Shown one piece after another: positions 1-12,530 of a stretch of 64,000 nucleotides of DNA. The first letter of the stretch is position 1. Each line of letters starts with the position of its first letter. The notes under the pieces are model-generated. The model had not been told where the DNA came from. It did no database searches and worked only from the letters and a program-made list of their open reading frames with translations. Source of the stretch: Tricholoma matsutake (taxonomy: Eukaryota; Basidiomycota; Agaricomycetes; Agaricales; Tricholomataceae); assembly GCA_026075535.2 (NCBI GenBank), contig AP026548.1, positions 3,596,001 through 3,660,000 of the forward strand, written 5' to 3'. Both the position numbers and the translations under genes were made by a program.

Positions 1-916
1 AACACAGCAGTGGTGACTGATCCTCATTTCAGTCGGCAATCGGAAGTTATGCTGCGAGATGAAACTTACAGTGACCAGGTATCGCGCTCAAGCGGGCAAT
101 AAGGGCAATTTTGAAGCCACCTTCTCGCACCACCCTGGCTAAACAGCCGTAAGGGATCTTGGATTTTTCAAGCTTCGCGCCACGTGCTCGACAGCAATAT
201 TTGAAGGCACTATGGGGGTTGTAAGGTGGAGTAGGAAGTGGTATCGAATATCGTATACGCACTAAAAATTTCCGACTTCTCCAATAAAAGTACCAGCGCA
301 CACAATGGCGAAGCCGATCCATAGACCCCATACGAGGCCACAAAGTATTGCGACGATTTCATGACCGAAAAGCTTGTCAAAAGATTCAGAACCACGTTAT
401 AAAATATGGGAATGCACGTTACCGGAGGAAATGAAATGACGAACAAGATTGCTATTGGAACCAGCCAACCAAACTTCAAACTGGAAGGTGCTACGTTAGT
501 ATTCATCTCGGAAGTCCCGCCGGATGATGTAGATGTTGCTGCACTTACCTGTACAACCATCTCGTTGCTGGTGTCAACCAGTGGACAATTTGTGTGTGGA
601 ATATCGTAATAAGGGCTGTGACGACGAGAATTATCACAAGAGCGACATAGTACCCTGAAATAACGTTCAGAAGACACATCCACAGCAGGAAATCCTGAGA
701 CGAACATAACCATTCTCTCCGAATCCAAAAACTCCACTTCGCCATTCCCTTCCAATCCAACACGCCCGACTTCAGCGCCTTATCTTCACTTGGAGTGGGG
801 CTCGGGGTCCGCCCGGTCGCACGAGTTGGTTCCTTTGTGTTATAGGGAGATGGAGGGTCATATGCCGACGAGTTCGGCGGGTAAGGGAATGAAGCCATAG
901 CAAGTGTAGAAAACAA
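1..916 (-). CDS. Tvp38-type SNARE-associated Golgi membrane protein, 3' end beyond window
   Basis: Tvp38/TMEM64-family proteins are multi-pass membrane proteins of Golgi and endosomal vesicles. Translation starts at the ATG at 916, at MFSTLAMASFPYP. Exon 1 (916-549) ends after a transmembrane segment and the motif HWLTPATRWLY at a GTAAGT donor. A short second exon encodes FGWLVPIAILFVISFPP and ends at 423. The third exon (from 372) encodes LFGHEIVAILCGLVWGLWIGF and GEVGNF. The fourth encodes AFKYCCRARG and REGGFKIALIARLSAIPGH, the conserved core of the family. A last piece at 16-1 reads TTAV in frame after an intron at about 80-17. Reading frames match across all four introns, so the gene looks intact. 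Its C-terminal membrane segments and tail lie off the left edge. The family call rests on motif recognition without an alignment. Confidence 0.88.
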
Positions 917-2249
917 AATCGACCTGCGTGTTTAGCTGAAGAAAGCGTTCATATAAACTCCCAGAAGGAGATGGATATTAAGCAGCCACGAAGGCGAGGC
1001 TTGGGACTGGCGAAGATGGTGGTTGGATTTGGGCTTGTGGTCACCGGTACCGGTCACAAATAACAATCCATCACCCGAGCGCTAGTGGCTACATAGGCCT
1101 CACAAAATTCTCAATAGACGCCAGTATGTATCAAATTTATCGACCATCTCCCAACGGAGGTGACTACCCCTTGTTCATCGTGGTACGGTCGACATTAAAT
1201 TTTTATTTTGGTCTGACAGCCTTCCTTAAACCTTTATGTAAGTTTCACCGTGGTATTCGTTACGCAGCTTGCAACTACGCTCCGCAGCGGGTCTCAACCC
1301 CTCTAGATTGTGTACAGACATTCACGGCACCAGTGTTATTCTGGCTCTGGGATATTATGATGGCGAACGAACGGAGACCGTCTGGCTCCAGAGCTATACG
1401 GCATAGCTCCTTGCACTGCAATGTTGTTGTATTGACTTTTTAATTGTTGTTGAGATTGGAGCATCGTGAAGGAAACGTTGGACAAGGTACATGCGGACGT
1501 ACGTGCCCTGCAACTTTCTTATACATCTCAAAAGCCGTCGACGTCTCGACGTTCCTGATGATATGGGTTGTTCAGCTGTGATTTCAATTCCCGTCTACCG
1601 GTCGCCGGAATCTAATTCTCTTGGAGCTCATTGGCTAGTCCACGGGTGAGAACTGACAGGAAACACTTCTGGCATGACGGGCATGACACCCGACCTATAG
1701 GACTTAAGTATGAGCATTTCGACTTAGATTGCGCTCGCTCACAGTCGCTTGTCGTAAAGAGTCAGTTTAAGCTGGGTTGCGTATGACTCAGTGGTGCGGT
1801 CTCCCGGCTGCTGTGGTTTCTTGACAATGGACACATCACAACAGATCACAACGGTTCTGTGGATACCAATATCCCGTGGGCTGGTGTACAAAGTATATTG
1901 GGATCTCATGACACTGGGTAGGCTAATTGGTTGTCCTCAGTGGTCCACAACCTCCATAACAGGCTTATCGTCTATGTTGGACTGTGGGATTTGCCAGGTT
2001 GCAAGGATGATGGTATCATCCTATATGTACCTACCCGCTCGCTCGCAGGTTATTGCGTGCTATACTGGAGCCGTCTATCATGTGTAACGAATGGGGCAGT
2101 GATACATTGTAATCATGTTCAGAACCCTCAGCATTCAAGATTTGATCAGTATGGCGTGTGGTTGATGATCGATGAGCGACGAGCATGGTGGGTCGCTTGA
2201 CTTGCGGCATATCATAATGAGCAAATTCATGCTCCTTGATATTGTTGTC
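917..2249. other. Intergenic stretch without a recognisable gene
   Basis: This stretch carries only short ORFs (98-105 residues) on the plus strand near 1126-1443 and 1791-2200. None shows a motif, a consistent intron pattern or a family resemblance. It includes the promoter side of the minus-strand Tvp38-like gene at 916. I see nothing else that I can support. Confidence 0.5.
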
Positions 2250-3430
2250 AAATCTCCGATGATGACACTGCATGGAAAACTTGTTCTCGTGATATTTTAG
2301 TTTTCCAGCTTGACAACGGGGTGAGTATGTCCACCACCATCAATGGATGAAGGATAAACATACTGCGGCCGCTATCTATCAAGATAAGCTGGCGCTGATC
2401 TAGATGTGGTTTACAGAAGTTCAGCTTACGGGCACAACTGTATTCACCGAGATCAGAACTTCGAAGCTGGGCCTGATCGATATCGCACCCTCGATCTCCA
2501 TGAGATCTATCAAGATCAAATTCGCCTTCGAAAACTGATCTTTTAACCCTCCAAGTTGCCAATCTATCAATTCCACAGCTTTGTCACAAACTTGGTCTCG
2601 TCCTAATGTTGGAGAATCCATCCCACGCGCCATGTGCTCATGTAGAAGATCCAAGTGTAAATGATGTAAAGCACTCTGCATTAGTATTGTTCAGTGGAAC
2701 TTTGCTTTTGAGCGACGTAATCACAGTACATGACAGATCTCTTGTTTGAGACGAGCAGGAACTGAAGGAAAGCGATCCCTGCGGTCCGGGGGAAAACCCA
2801 ATGTTGGACATCGTTGATGTGGGGATTTATGAGCTCGTCATTCCTAAAACCATGGTTAGCGTATGAAGGATATGATTACAGATATTAGGTCCGAACCTTG
2901 TGGCACCTAGATGAATGGGGTCGTTGTAACTGCCTTGAAGCATAAACCGTAGTCTGGGAAAGCAGTACTCGCCCACAGCTTGAATGCTGATTGAAGCCCT
3001 TCCGCTGTCGAAACTGCTCGCCCAAGAGCCCGTATTTGTATGCCATAACTAGTCACAAAGCTACTCTGTCAATGGCTTCTTCCCATTGTTCATGTAATTT
3101 GCATACCCTTTCTTCGTTCGCACCGACTGGAACCATTCGTCCGTGGTTTACCTCCAGCTAAACAACTGTGAAGCGGAGGGTGCTCCCAAAGTCGCATCCG
3201 TTGAATACACGTGAGCGGCTTTTTTGTGGCCTTCCATTTCCTCTTGTCTTTGGGCTGGAGCATGAGCAGACCCACTTGATGCACGAGCCATAGACAGCAT
3301 GTGACAGAGGTGGTTGGCGAAGGCGGTTGGTTTCCTTGGAGTGTACGTAGAAACATGAGCAGGGAACAGCAGCCTTGGGCCTTGTGTATCTAACCACGTT
3401 TGATGCAAACTCTAAGAAAGACATTTCCAT
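2250..3430 (-). pseudogene. Degenerate tyrosine-recombinase-like (DNA breaking-rejoining) gene remnant
   Basis: Minus-strand fragments in changing frames resemble the large tyrosine-recombinase-like proteins common in Agaricomycete genomes. In order they are KGYANYMNNGKK near 3100, TAEGLQSAFKLW near 3010, and RNDELINPHINDV near 2840 after a possible intron ending in TTTTAG. A further stretch at 2681-2421 begins HSALHHLHLDLLHEH and can be spliced on through an ACTAAT...CAG acceptor. The family pieces appear in the expected order, but stop codons and frame changes lie between them and the middle is too short. I therefore read this as an old, decayed copy. The resemblance is from memory of the family; a translated search would settle it. 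It is unrelated in sequence to the recombinase at 26.7-27.7 kb. Confidence 0.4.
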
Positions 3431-3636
3431 TGGGAGGTGTAGATGTCGAGGATGTTTACATCCGCACCGGCTGGTTTAACGAGTGGCATAATACAACTTG
3501 AGGAATTTTCGATAAGTGTGACTCGCATCTTCTGTGGCTTCTGGTAGCATCTTGGCATATGGCATGCGTCCACCTGCATAACGTCTACAATACATTTAGT
3601 AACACATAACAACTAACTTCGTCCACCGCGCATTTC

Positions 3637-5335
3637 TTAACGATCCCAGGTCGCCCCCAGGGCCTCTCCGTCCCTCACACGCCCCATCCTCTTTGCAGTT
3701 AACCCTGCAACCCTGATGAATAGCGTCCCATCCAGTTTATCCGCTCCTGGCAGCTCTGTCTCTGCGAAATCAGGTAGGCCGGCGCGTCTCATCCCATACA
3801 ACGTCCCAAAGTGCGCCAGGGCGCGCTGCAGCTTCGGGAGGTGCTCATCTGGGTACACGAGTGCCGTTTCAAGGATGGGGAGCCATGGGTTGGGAGTGAC
3901 GGCTTTGGAAGTCGTGTGATCGACTAAAGCTTTGACATCAGGGGTTGGTAAGGGGCCAGGCGGGGTGGGATACGCATTGTCTACTGCGAAGAATCCAGAA
4001 ACGTCGATTTCCGCATGGCCGTGACCGATGTACAGGATCAGACACACGGCGAAATAAGACCTCAGAAGGAGCTCTTGGGATGATGGCTTGAGATGTGCAC
4101 AAAGCGACGACAAGAACAGAGACGATGTGACAAGGTGCATGCTACGATGGAATAAGAACTGTTAGCCATATACGTCATGATGATGACCAACAAGCAACGT
4201 ACTGGAAGAAATCCGCAAAGAAGTCTTCACCTTTACCTTTCGTCCAGCCAGCAATACCATAAATGACTAGATTTGTCCAGATCAACTCTTCAATCTTTCG
4301 TTCGACCTCCTTAGGGTCCGAGGAGTCATAACTCCATTCGCTCACGTAGTTCTTGATCGCGTCTCCGTGCCGTTCTGCAGTAGTTTGGTAAAGCTTCAGC
4401 TCCTCGACAGTTTCTTTGTGTTCAAATTGTGGGTCCTTCAGTATGCGGGAAAGTATGGTAAAGGCGTGCACATTCTTCGACAAAGAGTCCTTGTTGCACA
4501 GACTCAGCGCAGAAGAAAACTGAGATGACAGTACCGAAGTACTAGAAGCCTCAAACAACGAAGTCGACAAGAAGGGGAAATATACGGCATCGTGGACAGC
4601 TGCTGACGCGAGACCTTCAGGTTGATGCTCTTTGATCAGTCTAATTCACGAATCAAAGTGAGAAAGCACTTCACTTTCGACGACTAGCCCAGGAAGGCCG
4701 AACTCCATGCCGTGTCCTGCATGGATCATGGGATGAAGGAGACCACTGAGAAATCTGTTCAGCATCTCTGGCTGCTTCTTGTCGTCACCTCGTGTCACAT
4801 CGAAGTTCATTTTCAGGTCGAAAATGTACTCTTCTAAGACAGCCCAAAGATCACTCTTGCCCCGTACCGCATCGGTGTAAAATTTGAGGTAGGCAGTATA
4901 ATATCTGTCATCGTTGATCAGGCACCGGTGGAAAAGACGTCGAAGTCTAACAGATGCTCACTCGTCGTCTCCGAGATGATCAGCAAAGTTCTGAGCTGTA
5001 ATTGCGTCTGGAGACTTGAACGCTGGACGCTGGTAGTCGCAATCAAATTGGTACGCCGCTTTGATGATGTCACTGTCAGCTCCCAGGGCCCAAAGTGTAA
5101 GGGAAAAGTGTGCGGTGTGGCTATCGGAGCTAAGGTGTCAATAACGAACGGCGAATATCACGATACTTACGCACTTGTGGTAACGCCAGGGGTTCCAGTA
5201 GACATGCCATCTTATGTGATTATCTTTTAACACAGCTTGCAATGCCTCGGTTGAATCGGGGGTGATACCAGGCCAAACGTTAGGTGAGATCCTAGACGGT
5301 GACAAGGAGGGAACTGGAAAAAAGTCGTCCGACAT
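3637..5335 (-). CDS. Questin-oxidase-like (AflY / DUF4243 family) protein
   Basis: Members of this fungal family include the questin oxidase of anthraquinone pathways and AflY-type proteins of aflatoxin pathways, which act in Baeyer-Villiger-type ring opening. The start at 5335 gives MSDDFFPVPSLSPSR, then NVWPGITPDSTEALQAVL and IRWHVYWN. Following exons encode YTAYLKFYTDAVRGKSDLW, MLNRFLSGLLHPMIHAGHG (a hallmark stretch) and FGLPGLVVE, then ASAAVHDAVYFPFLSTSLFE. The last exon (4140-3637) encodes LPILETALVYPDEHLPKLQRALAHFG and ends at TAA 3637. Introns are short and frames agree across them. The total, over 400 residues, suits the family. No backbone synthase sits next to it in this window, so membership of a biosynthetic cluster is not shown. 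The actual substrate cannot be read from sequence. Confidence 0.82.
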
Positions 5336-6466
5336 GATTTGCTAGTATTGGACATGGGATTTTCCGGTTTAAACGATAAGCTGTGATATAGGATTCAATA
5401 TTCCGCATCCGAGAGAACACATGACATAGTAAGCGTGGGTGGTGAGGAGACGAAAGGTACACCGTGCGTTTGTAGGCACAATAAAACTTTCTTGTTGGAA
5501 CTTTGTTCAAGGCGTGCAAGGGGTCTTCAAAAGATACGCTTGTGATCTAGTTCTTGTCGGCAGATTTAATGTTGTTCCGTCGTGTCAAGTGATTATATAA
5601 ATTATAGTTATCTGAGCCTCCAGAAGCTAATCAATGTCGATACGGAGATGAGAAGGACTCCAGGACGTGTGTCGACCGACGTTGTGTATCTAGGAATAGG
5701 AATGACTTTCAAGTTGGACGATGAACAACTGTTTGGCTCTATTGGAGCACGAGCACTCAACAAGTTCCCACATTGGAAGCCGCAAACTGGACGCTATCCT
5801 AATTTCAATTTTCCGATTGGAAGAAGGTGAAGACTTATCCATCAATTGGCCTCCGTTAATCCACCAGTAGAAGCACGCGTCTTATTGTTTGATGGACCAG
5901 CTTACTAGTAATTGACCTATACTATAACGACCTACTCGACGGTCTCTAACTCGAGCTCGGATTTTCCTCACCCTCCCTTGCTACGAGTTATTCTCTGTTG
6001 AAGTGTTCTTACCATGTCTCATAGTTTACTACTCGCCCTATGGCTTGAGCTCAGCGTGTCCTCATCTGGGTCTGTCCGAACTTAGGGACCATTTATACCT
6101 TTTGTCCCGGCCGCAAAGCCTCATGATCGTGAAACATCAACCGCATTTTCACTCACCCGAAGTATACATTGGTGAGGTACGAAAGCAAACATATTTGATC
6201 TGTTAGAGAACCATGTAATCATTCTCATGTATGTGCCGTGTCATGAATGCAAGAAACACGTCTTCTATGCGTCCAGCCACATGTCCAGACATGGGGACCT
6301 GCATGTATCCACTTGACATACCCTAGCGCATTGCTCTTGGAGGCTCTGTAACATGACGTTGGGGACTCTGTTTTGACCTTATGGGGAAGTGGGACTCACA
6401 AGGGCTGAAGTCAACATTCAGTAACTTGGACAGATTTCTCCACAGATATTTCCAAAACTCCTAAGT
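5336..6466. other. Intergenic stretch, no gene recognised
   Basis: The first few hundred bases are the upstream region of the questin-oxidase-like gene. A plus-strand ORF at 5582-5830 (82 residues) has no motif I recognise. No repeat or RNA gene was seen. Confidence 0.45.
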
Positions 6467-8401
6467 TCACCAAGTGTTAGAAGGCTCTTTCTGCCACCAA
6501 ACTTGGAATAATATCTGCTTACGCTGGGGGGTCTTCAGCACACAACCATGTCTGTCAGTCTGTAGGCATTGACATTGTATGAAATGTTTTTGCTGTCCAT
6601 CTACAGAATGCATGGTCTGGGGGTTGATATCATGGGAACCATCAGCAGGCTTTCTCATGAATGGGGTGAAAGTTCTGTCTGAGCTCTTGATATTTGCCAT
6701 TGGTATCACGCCCTCATCCAACTGATCAGTTTGTTGTGTCCATGTGTTGAGCCTGTCACAGTACATGATCAGCATCTGACATGGATGAACCAACTGAATT
6801 GTTTACATAGCCACTGAAACTGTTACATTAATCATTTTTCTGACCCAGAAGATGATCACAAACCCATTGTGATGACATGAATTTTTGGCTCGAACAACAG
6901 AAATGGAAGCCTGATGAAAGAAGCAACATGAGCACATCTTACCAGCAATACAGTATGCATGGAAAAAATGCACCAGTTCATAGTGAGGCTATTTGTTGTA
7001 GTACTAGCATACACAATCAACAGGGCTGTTGAATTAAGCAATGCAAGCAAGCTTCTTCTAACAACCAATAGATGCAGCTGTTGTAGGATTCTCTGTGGCC
7101 TGTTTTCCATGTCAATATGAGTTTTAGTGAAGGGCAAAAATAGAACATCACATTTTGACACTGGTGTGCACACTGGACAATCTTGGAGGCAGGATTGCTA
7201 TGATTCCAAGACTGACCATGAGGAAGGCAAAACTAATCCCACCACATAACTAGAGTTTTCTTATCACTGGTAGTTCAAGAATGTTGGTACAGACAGCCCA
7301 ACCTTTGTATGAGGACTTGTAAGATCAACAATCGTGGGGTCCTTCCAATTAGCACGAGCCTGCACTGTTTATAGATCAGACACAATCTTGCTATACAGAA
7401 AAGGGTCCACCTACAGCTCATGAGGACTAAAGGCAGCATTTAGGCATGGTTTTAAGAGAAGACAAGACAAAGGACTCACCCAGATGACCAGTTGCAAAAA
7501 GGGCCTGTCACTGCATGTTAAGAGACACACATTACATGAGACAAAGTGTGCTTACAGCAAGTGTTGCAGCCCACAGAGTGCTTTTATTGACTGTCATTGT
7601 ATAAACACATGCAGATAAATGTGAAAAGAAACCCAAATTATGAGATCACTCACACAAGTACATTCGCAATGCAAAAAACAATGTAGTTCTGCAAGCATAG
7701 AAGGTCAGTCAGTATTAGGACAGACAAGAAGCAGCCAAAAGCAAACAAGTAGATTACAACCAAACCAATGCACATGGCCACTATCATGGTCCTGACTCCA
7801 ACATGTCTATCAGTTGTGTAACTGATGATGAAAGTAATACACACTTCGTGAGACTCTTAAGCACATTCGGATTCCCAAAATTTTTCATCTGTTTGAAAAA
7901 CAGTCTGAAGCCAGTCGGAGTGGAGTGCAAGTAAATACAGTACCAAGTAGTACCGGAGATCCAGACTGGTCAGGCATGTGATAGAAAAATCCATCAGACT
8001 GCAAACAAAGGGTCATCAAGTCTCTGACAATGAGTACATTTCACCTACACCATAAATGCAACCTAGTCTAATTCAATGTAGTTCCAGTGTAACTGTGTAA
8101 CATGAGTGACTTACAAAGAGGCGAAGATGCCACTTGTCATTGTTATTATGGGCATAGGTCCAACTTTGGGATATAGTGATGCCGAAGAGCCTTGTTTCAA
8201 AAGTTAAATAAATGATCTGGCCTGAGAGCAGCAGTATGCATACAAGGTAGAAACCAGAACACCTGAAGCCAGCCAGTTCTTGAAAGGAATACAAGTCTGC
8301 GAGTTAAAGAATTACATACCCCAGTACAGCCCATCCATCTTAGCAGTAATATCTGTTGGCACCATGATGTTAGTTGGTAAAGACATTAGCGCAGGCAACA
8401 T
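6467..8401 (-). pseudogene. DUF6534-like seven-helix membrane protein, apparently decayed
   Basis: Basidiomycete genomes carry many copies of a seven-helix membrane protein family (DUF6534/DUF6533) of unknown function. Reading the minus strand from the ATG at 8401 (MLPALMSLPTNIM) and splicing a GTATGT...CAG intron gives hydrophobic segments. These are followed by LFGITISQSW and NNDKWHLRLF near 8150, which fits the family's first loop. Hydrophobic exons follow at 7844-7650 and ALWAATLAV at about 7570. Near 7100 comes RILQQLHLLVVRRSLLALLN, and MLIMYCDRLNT near 6780 matches the position of the family's SKLYSN..LATLN stretch. Several expected exons contain stop codons or lack clean junctions, so I call it a decayed copy. 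Local base composition is AT-richer than in the neighbouring intact genes. Confidence is moderate because no alignment was run. Confidence 0.5.
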
Positions 8402-10589
8402 ATTTGACAGGGCTACCACTGTATATATCGATATCACATCCGTCAATTGAAACACCGATGCTGTGGTTGGATATCATCATCATTTCCAACCTAGCCTTTT
8501 GAACACATGAAGATAGCAACATTGTACTTACAACGAATTTTCCTCCCTTCGTTACACGGTCACATAATCTCTATCTCCTATCGTCGAGTGTCCATATGCG
8601 CGGGATGGAAGATCGCAACAGCATTGCTACATCATGATGGGCTTGAATGGTTTCTACATCATCAGTATCACCGTTGGAGGTCCATTCAGCAGAGTTCCGT
8701 GCTCCACAACCGAATTATCCGGGGAAACATGATGCCGCGTCTACGAGGGCCTGACCATGAGTGGTTCACTCTATGTATGTAGGGGCTTGCAGAGCGGCCC
8801 GCTTCCAGATGCTGCAAACATCAAATCTGTCGCAGTCGTAAGCGCCTCGACACAGCCCAATCGGCAACTTGAGAGGGCTAATTGATTATCGCGACGAGAG
8901 GCACGATATCACCTGAGACTTGTGTGAAAATACCGTACACGAGGCGATATAGAATGTTTATCAAAAGACTTGGAAATACCTCCGACGACGAGACGCGTAA
9001 TGTAGGTGATACCGTCGAAGGTCATTGATAGCACGTGTTCAGCTCCATCGATTTCACTTGGTCTTCACGGACAACTTACACAGTCATAACGGGGGTTAAT
9101 TGTGCAATGCAGCTGGTATGCGATGCTCGAGTAACGCATGCATAGACAAGACTCACAACAGACGATCCTCCCATAGACTGAGTCCCTCATCGGCAGACAA
9201 AGATAAGAGCCCGAGTTCAAACACCCTTGTAATGGATGGGAGTAAGCTTAACTCCAGATGTACTCAAACATCCGGAAATAGGTCAGTTTAGATTCCTGTG
9301 GTGCCAGAGGCGATCAAAATCGTCAGATTCAACCTATGCTTAATTGAGAGATGTTTTTTTTCAAGCCGTCCAATACGAGATTTCCGGAAGATCAAAAGCT
9401 GTGAGTTGTAACAGGATCTAAAGAACCTTGATCTTCCTGATCATCAGTTAGCGAAGCAGAGTATTGGTGCCATGACGTTTGCGGGAAAATATCATTGAGA
9501 ACATGGAGCTCTGCCACGACGCTATTCAACAAGTTCACCACATACTTTACCAAAAAATAAGGGATTAATCGGGGGTTAGCCGTGGTCTCGGAGGCGGACT
9601 CAGGTCCTAGATGTTTCTTTCAGTGGGAACTATGAGTAGTGGTTCGAAAGGATAGCATTACGTTCCTCCGTATTGGCAAGGTCTTAATAGGTGCCAGCTC
9701 CTTCAACGACCTAGGACTCACATACCAAGGTATCCGGTAGCGAAATGGTCAGGCTTGGGGCGGAGATGCTGGTAGTGGCAGTGAGCAACAGACTGTAGCT
9801 AGTAGCGACTCTGAGTCCGAAGCTACGTGACAGTGACCCACACTACGCAAGAGCGACCCACAGTCTGGCTCTGAAGACAAGTACTACAGGAGATAAAGGA
9901 GACTGGGACGCATATGCGCATGCAGTGACCATGATGGCCGTTCTCGGTGTGTCGGACAGCCAAATTACGTTTGGAAGAGAAAAGTGGTCGAATATGGATG
10001 ACCGCTTGTTTCAGCCCTAGCCCAAGAGCGAGAACACCGGAAGAATCTAGAATATCAACGTCCGCGTGGAATTCCTCGGACGGCCTGGATTCTGATTTTA
10101 AATTGGAAGCCCAAGGCGGTCGATTAGCTCCGAAGACAGACTGGTGCGGGGAAGGAGCATGGTGCACAGCGCCTATAAGTTGAAGGAATGAGTCTTCCTA
10201 TGTACATTCCATACTCCAGTGCTGGTGAGTATTCTCCGTGCCAGTGTGGCCACAGTCGGATAATAGCCAAGTTGAAGAAAGGAGAAATGCGGGAACGTTG
10301 AACAGTCATGATAGTCATCTCTGAAGCCATCACACCCTTCGAACGATGTGCATCCTGATGATCATCTCCCGAAGATAGCGGGACAGTGCATGGGACAAGG
10401 CCTGCTCCCTGATTTCGCAGAGACAGTGCTATTGGAATCGGATAAGATGGATGGGACGCGGTTCATAAGGGTTGCGAACTTGCCACGAGGCTAACTGCAA
10501 AGAGATCATGGTGGGGCGTACATGTATATCAGGGAAAGTCGGGTAAAATTTTTTTTCACACATTTTCAAAAACTGCAACTACACGTCCG
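8402..10589. other. Intergenic stretch with unassigned short ORFs
   Basis: The longest ORFs are on the minus strand at 9823-10167 (114 residues) and 10124-10333 (69 residues). They could belong to one spliced gene, but I see no conserved motif and no convincing donor-acceptor set. The plus-strand ORF at 8507-8782 also has no recognisable feature. No repeat structure was noticed. Confidence 0.35.
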
Positions 10590-12530
10590 CTACCTGACTA
10601 AGAGCTGCATTATGGCCTGCCTTCCCATCTCCGAAAACTCAGCAGTACGCTTAACCTCGTCAACATGGGTAAGACTAATATTTATGTTTCCTTTAGAGAG
10701 TGTGGCTGTAATTTGGGCGTCATCGACAATTTCAGCAGTCTGTTTGCCGATTATCGTGTTAGGTGCCTCTCTCTTGATCAAGAGCCATAAGCCATTCTCG
10801 CAGGGTACATAATACCACCACGTCCCATAGCCAGTGTTAGGCGCACCTTTAGGAATGAATTGAGGAATCGGGTTAGTTTCAATATCGAATGACGCGTCTA
10901 GAACTGTTATTGAAGCGCCACTGAAGAATCGAACAGCTGGAACGGCAATCAGTTGAGCAGGCGAGGTGGAATTCGAGGAGAATTCCACTGAAAGGGAAAT
11001 GATACAGCAATCATAAAGATCAATCGGTGTAAGTTCATTCCGACCAGTGACCCATGCGGCACTAGCCAATGTGGTATCGCCGACCACTGCCGAAACGTTG
11101 ACTGTGACATGATCGTGGCGTCCACCATCGGGTAATGGGTAGTGCTTTTTTAAAGGAGTATCAATAAAGATAGAAGCTAATTCGGAAGAAGTGAAGGAAT
11201 CTCCGTCATAAAGTGACGGTCCCCGTGGGTGGACTAGAGCTTGATATTGAGCACAAGCGAGCATCAACTCCAATGTGCGAGCCTTCACGGAATCCGGGAG
11301 TGTATCCCATGGTCGCTGGACAAGCATACGGCCGGCGACTACATCTGTTGGTTCGGCAATGTGGTAAACAAATGTGCGAGCGATCATCCAGGCCACCTGG
11401 AATCCAGCCCAGACGAAGATAACGTTGCCCGTTTGCTGCCTCATGAGCATATAGGTGAGGATCATAGATGAGGTGCAAATAAAGGCACCAACTGCCCAGA
11501 TCAACCGCCACCATACCGAAGTTCTGTGATTGCGAGGGGCTCCTATGATTATTTTTCGCGCACCACCTGGCCGAGCCAACGAAGGTAACTGTCCGACAAG
11601 AATGTCAAGATGCCCATCGACTTCCTCAGGTGTGCGTGCTAGGTAAAGCTCGCGTACTTCTAGAAACACGGCCACAGAAAAAAAATATAACCATGGTATG
11701 ATTGCGACAATTCCTAAGAGCGGAGCACCGTACACTCGAAGAGCGAAGAACTCTCCTAATTTGAGTGCGGACAATGTAAGGACGCTGATTTGGAGTCGGG
11801 GATTATGACGACGATAGAAAGTGTATGGTGCGTATGTATGCACATAAAGTGAGCTCTGTTCGCTCCTCACCGGACTTAGAGTATGGTTGTTCTTGCGCAT
11901 CATCGGAAGTGAGGTCCCCTGGTCACGATCATGGGTTTCACCGATATGTGGGGTGTACGTTGCGACGCTGGGTGAATCAATCTTAGTATCGGGAATCTTA
12001 CTCAATAACTGTGACATCTGCAGGTTAAACGCATAAACCTCCTTCCAGAGTTGGATTCTGTTTGACCATCTTCTTGCATGTTTTTCGTCAAGCTAATCAA
12101 ACCGTCGATTAATGCACCACGGGAATACGAGTTGAAAATGTACTCTATGCAAAGCCTCGCTTGCCTCTATGGTGAAACCCAGGGGCCCACTTGTGTTATT
12201 TTCCCTTGCTTTGGCTGCCACCCGATAAAGAGCATCCGAAGACAGCTCCATCCCAACGGCCGTCTCAGAAACAGGCGTTCGTATGCCTATCGTCTCTCGA
12301 AGCCACCCAGGAGTAGCTCCGCTGATACAGGCACGAATGACCAACGCCAACCCAAAGGCACTCGTTGTTGCCCATGCCACTCCACCAGCGCCATGATTAC
12401 CCAAGATGAGTGATTCTGCGGCAGTGGAACCTATAAGGTTGGTCAAAGCGGTGAAATCGATGAAGCTACTTCCGGAGCTGAAGGAGAGTAAATTAGCAGG
12501 GGAAGAAAAGTTGGTTGAGGATGTCATCAA
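10590..12530 (-). CDS. Multi-pass membrane protein of unknown function
   Basis: The function is not recognised. Exon 1 starts at 12530 (MMTSSTNFSSPANLLSFSS) and encodes a hydrophobic stretch (VAWATTSAFGLALVIRACIS). It then runs into a probable intron at about 12140-12018, ending CCTGCAG just before the ATG at 12017. The second part (475 residues if counted from 12017) has clear membrane segments: GIVAIIPWLYFFSVAVFLEV, then IWAVGAFICTSSMILTYML, then VIFVWAGFQVAWMIARTFVY. They are followed by a soluble C-terminal domain of about 250 residues containing YGTWWYYVP and LWLLIKREAPN. The gene may alternatively start at 12017. The long uninterrupted C-terminal exon argues that it is a real gene. Similar proteins of this layout are common and uncharacterised in mushroom genomes, as I recall. 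Confidence 0.72.

Noticed and set aside
5582..5830. An 82-residue plus-strand ORF downstream of a possible promoter
   Set aside because: No conserved motif, no splice sites that extend it, and no neighbour suggesting a function.
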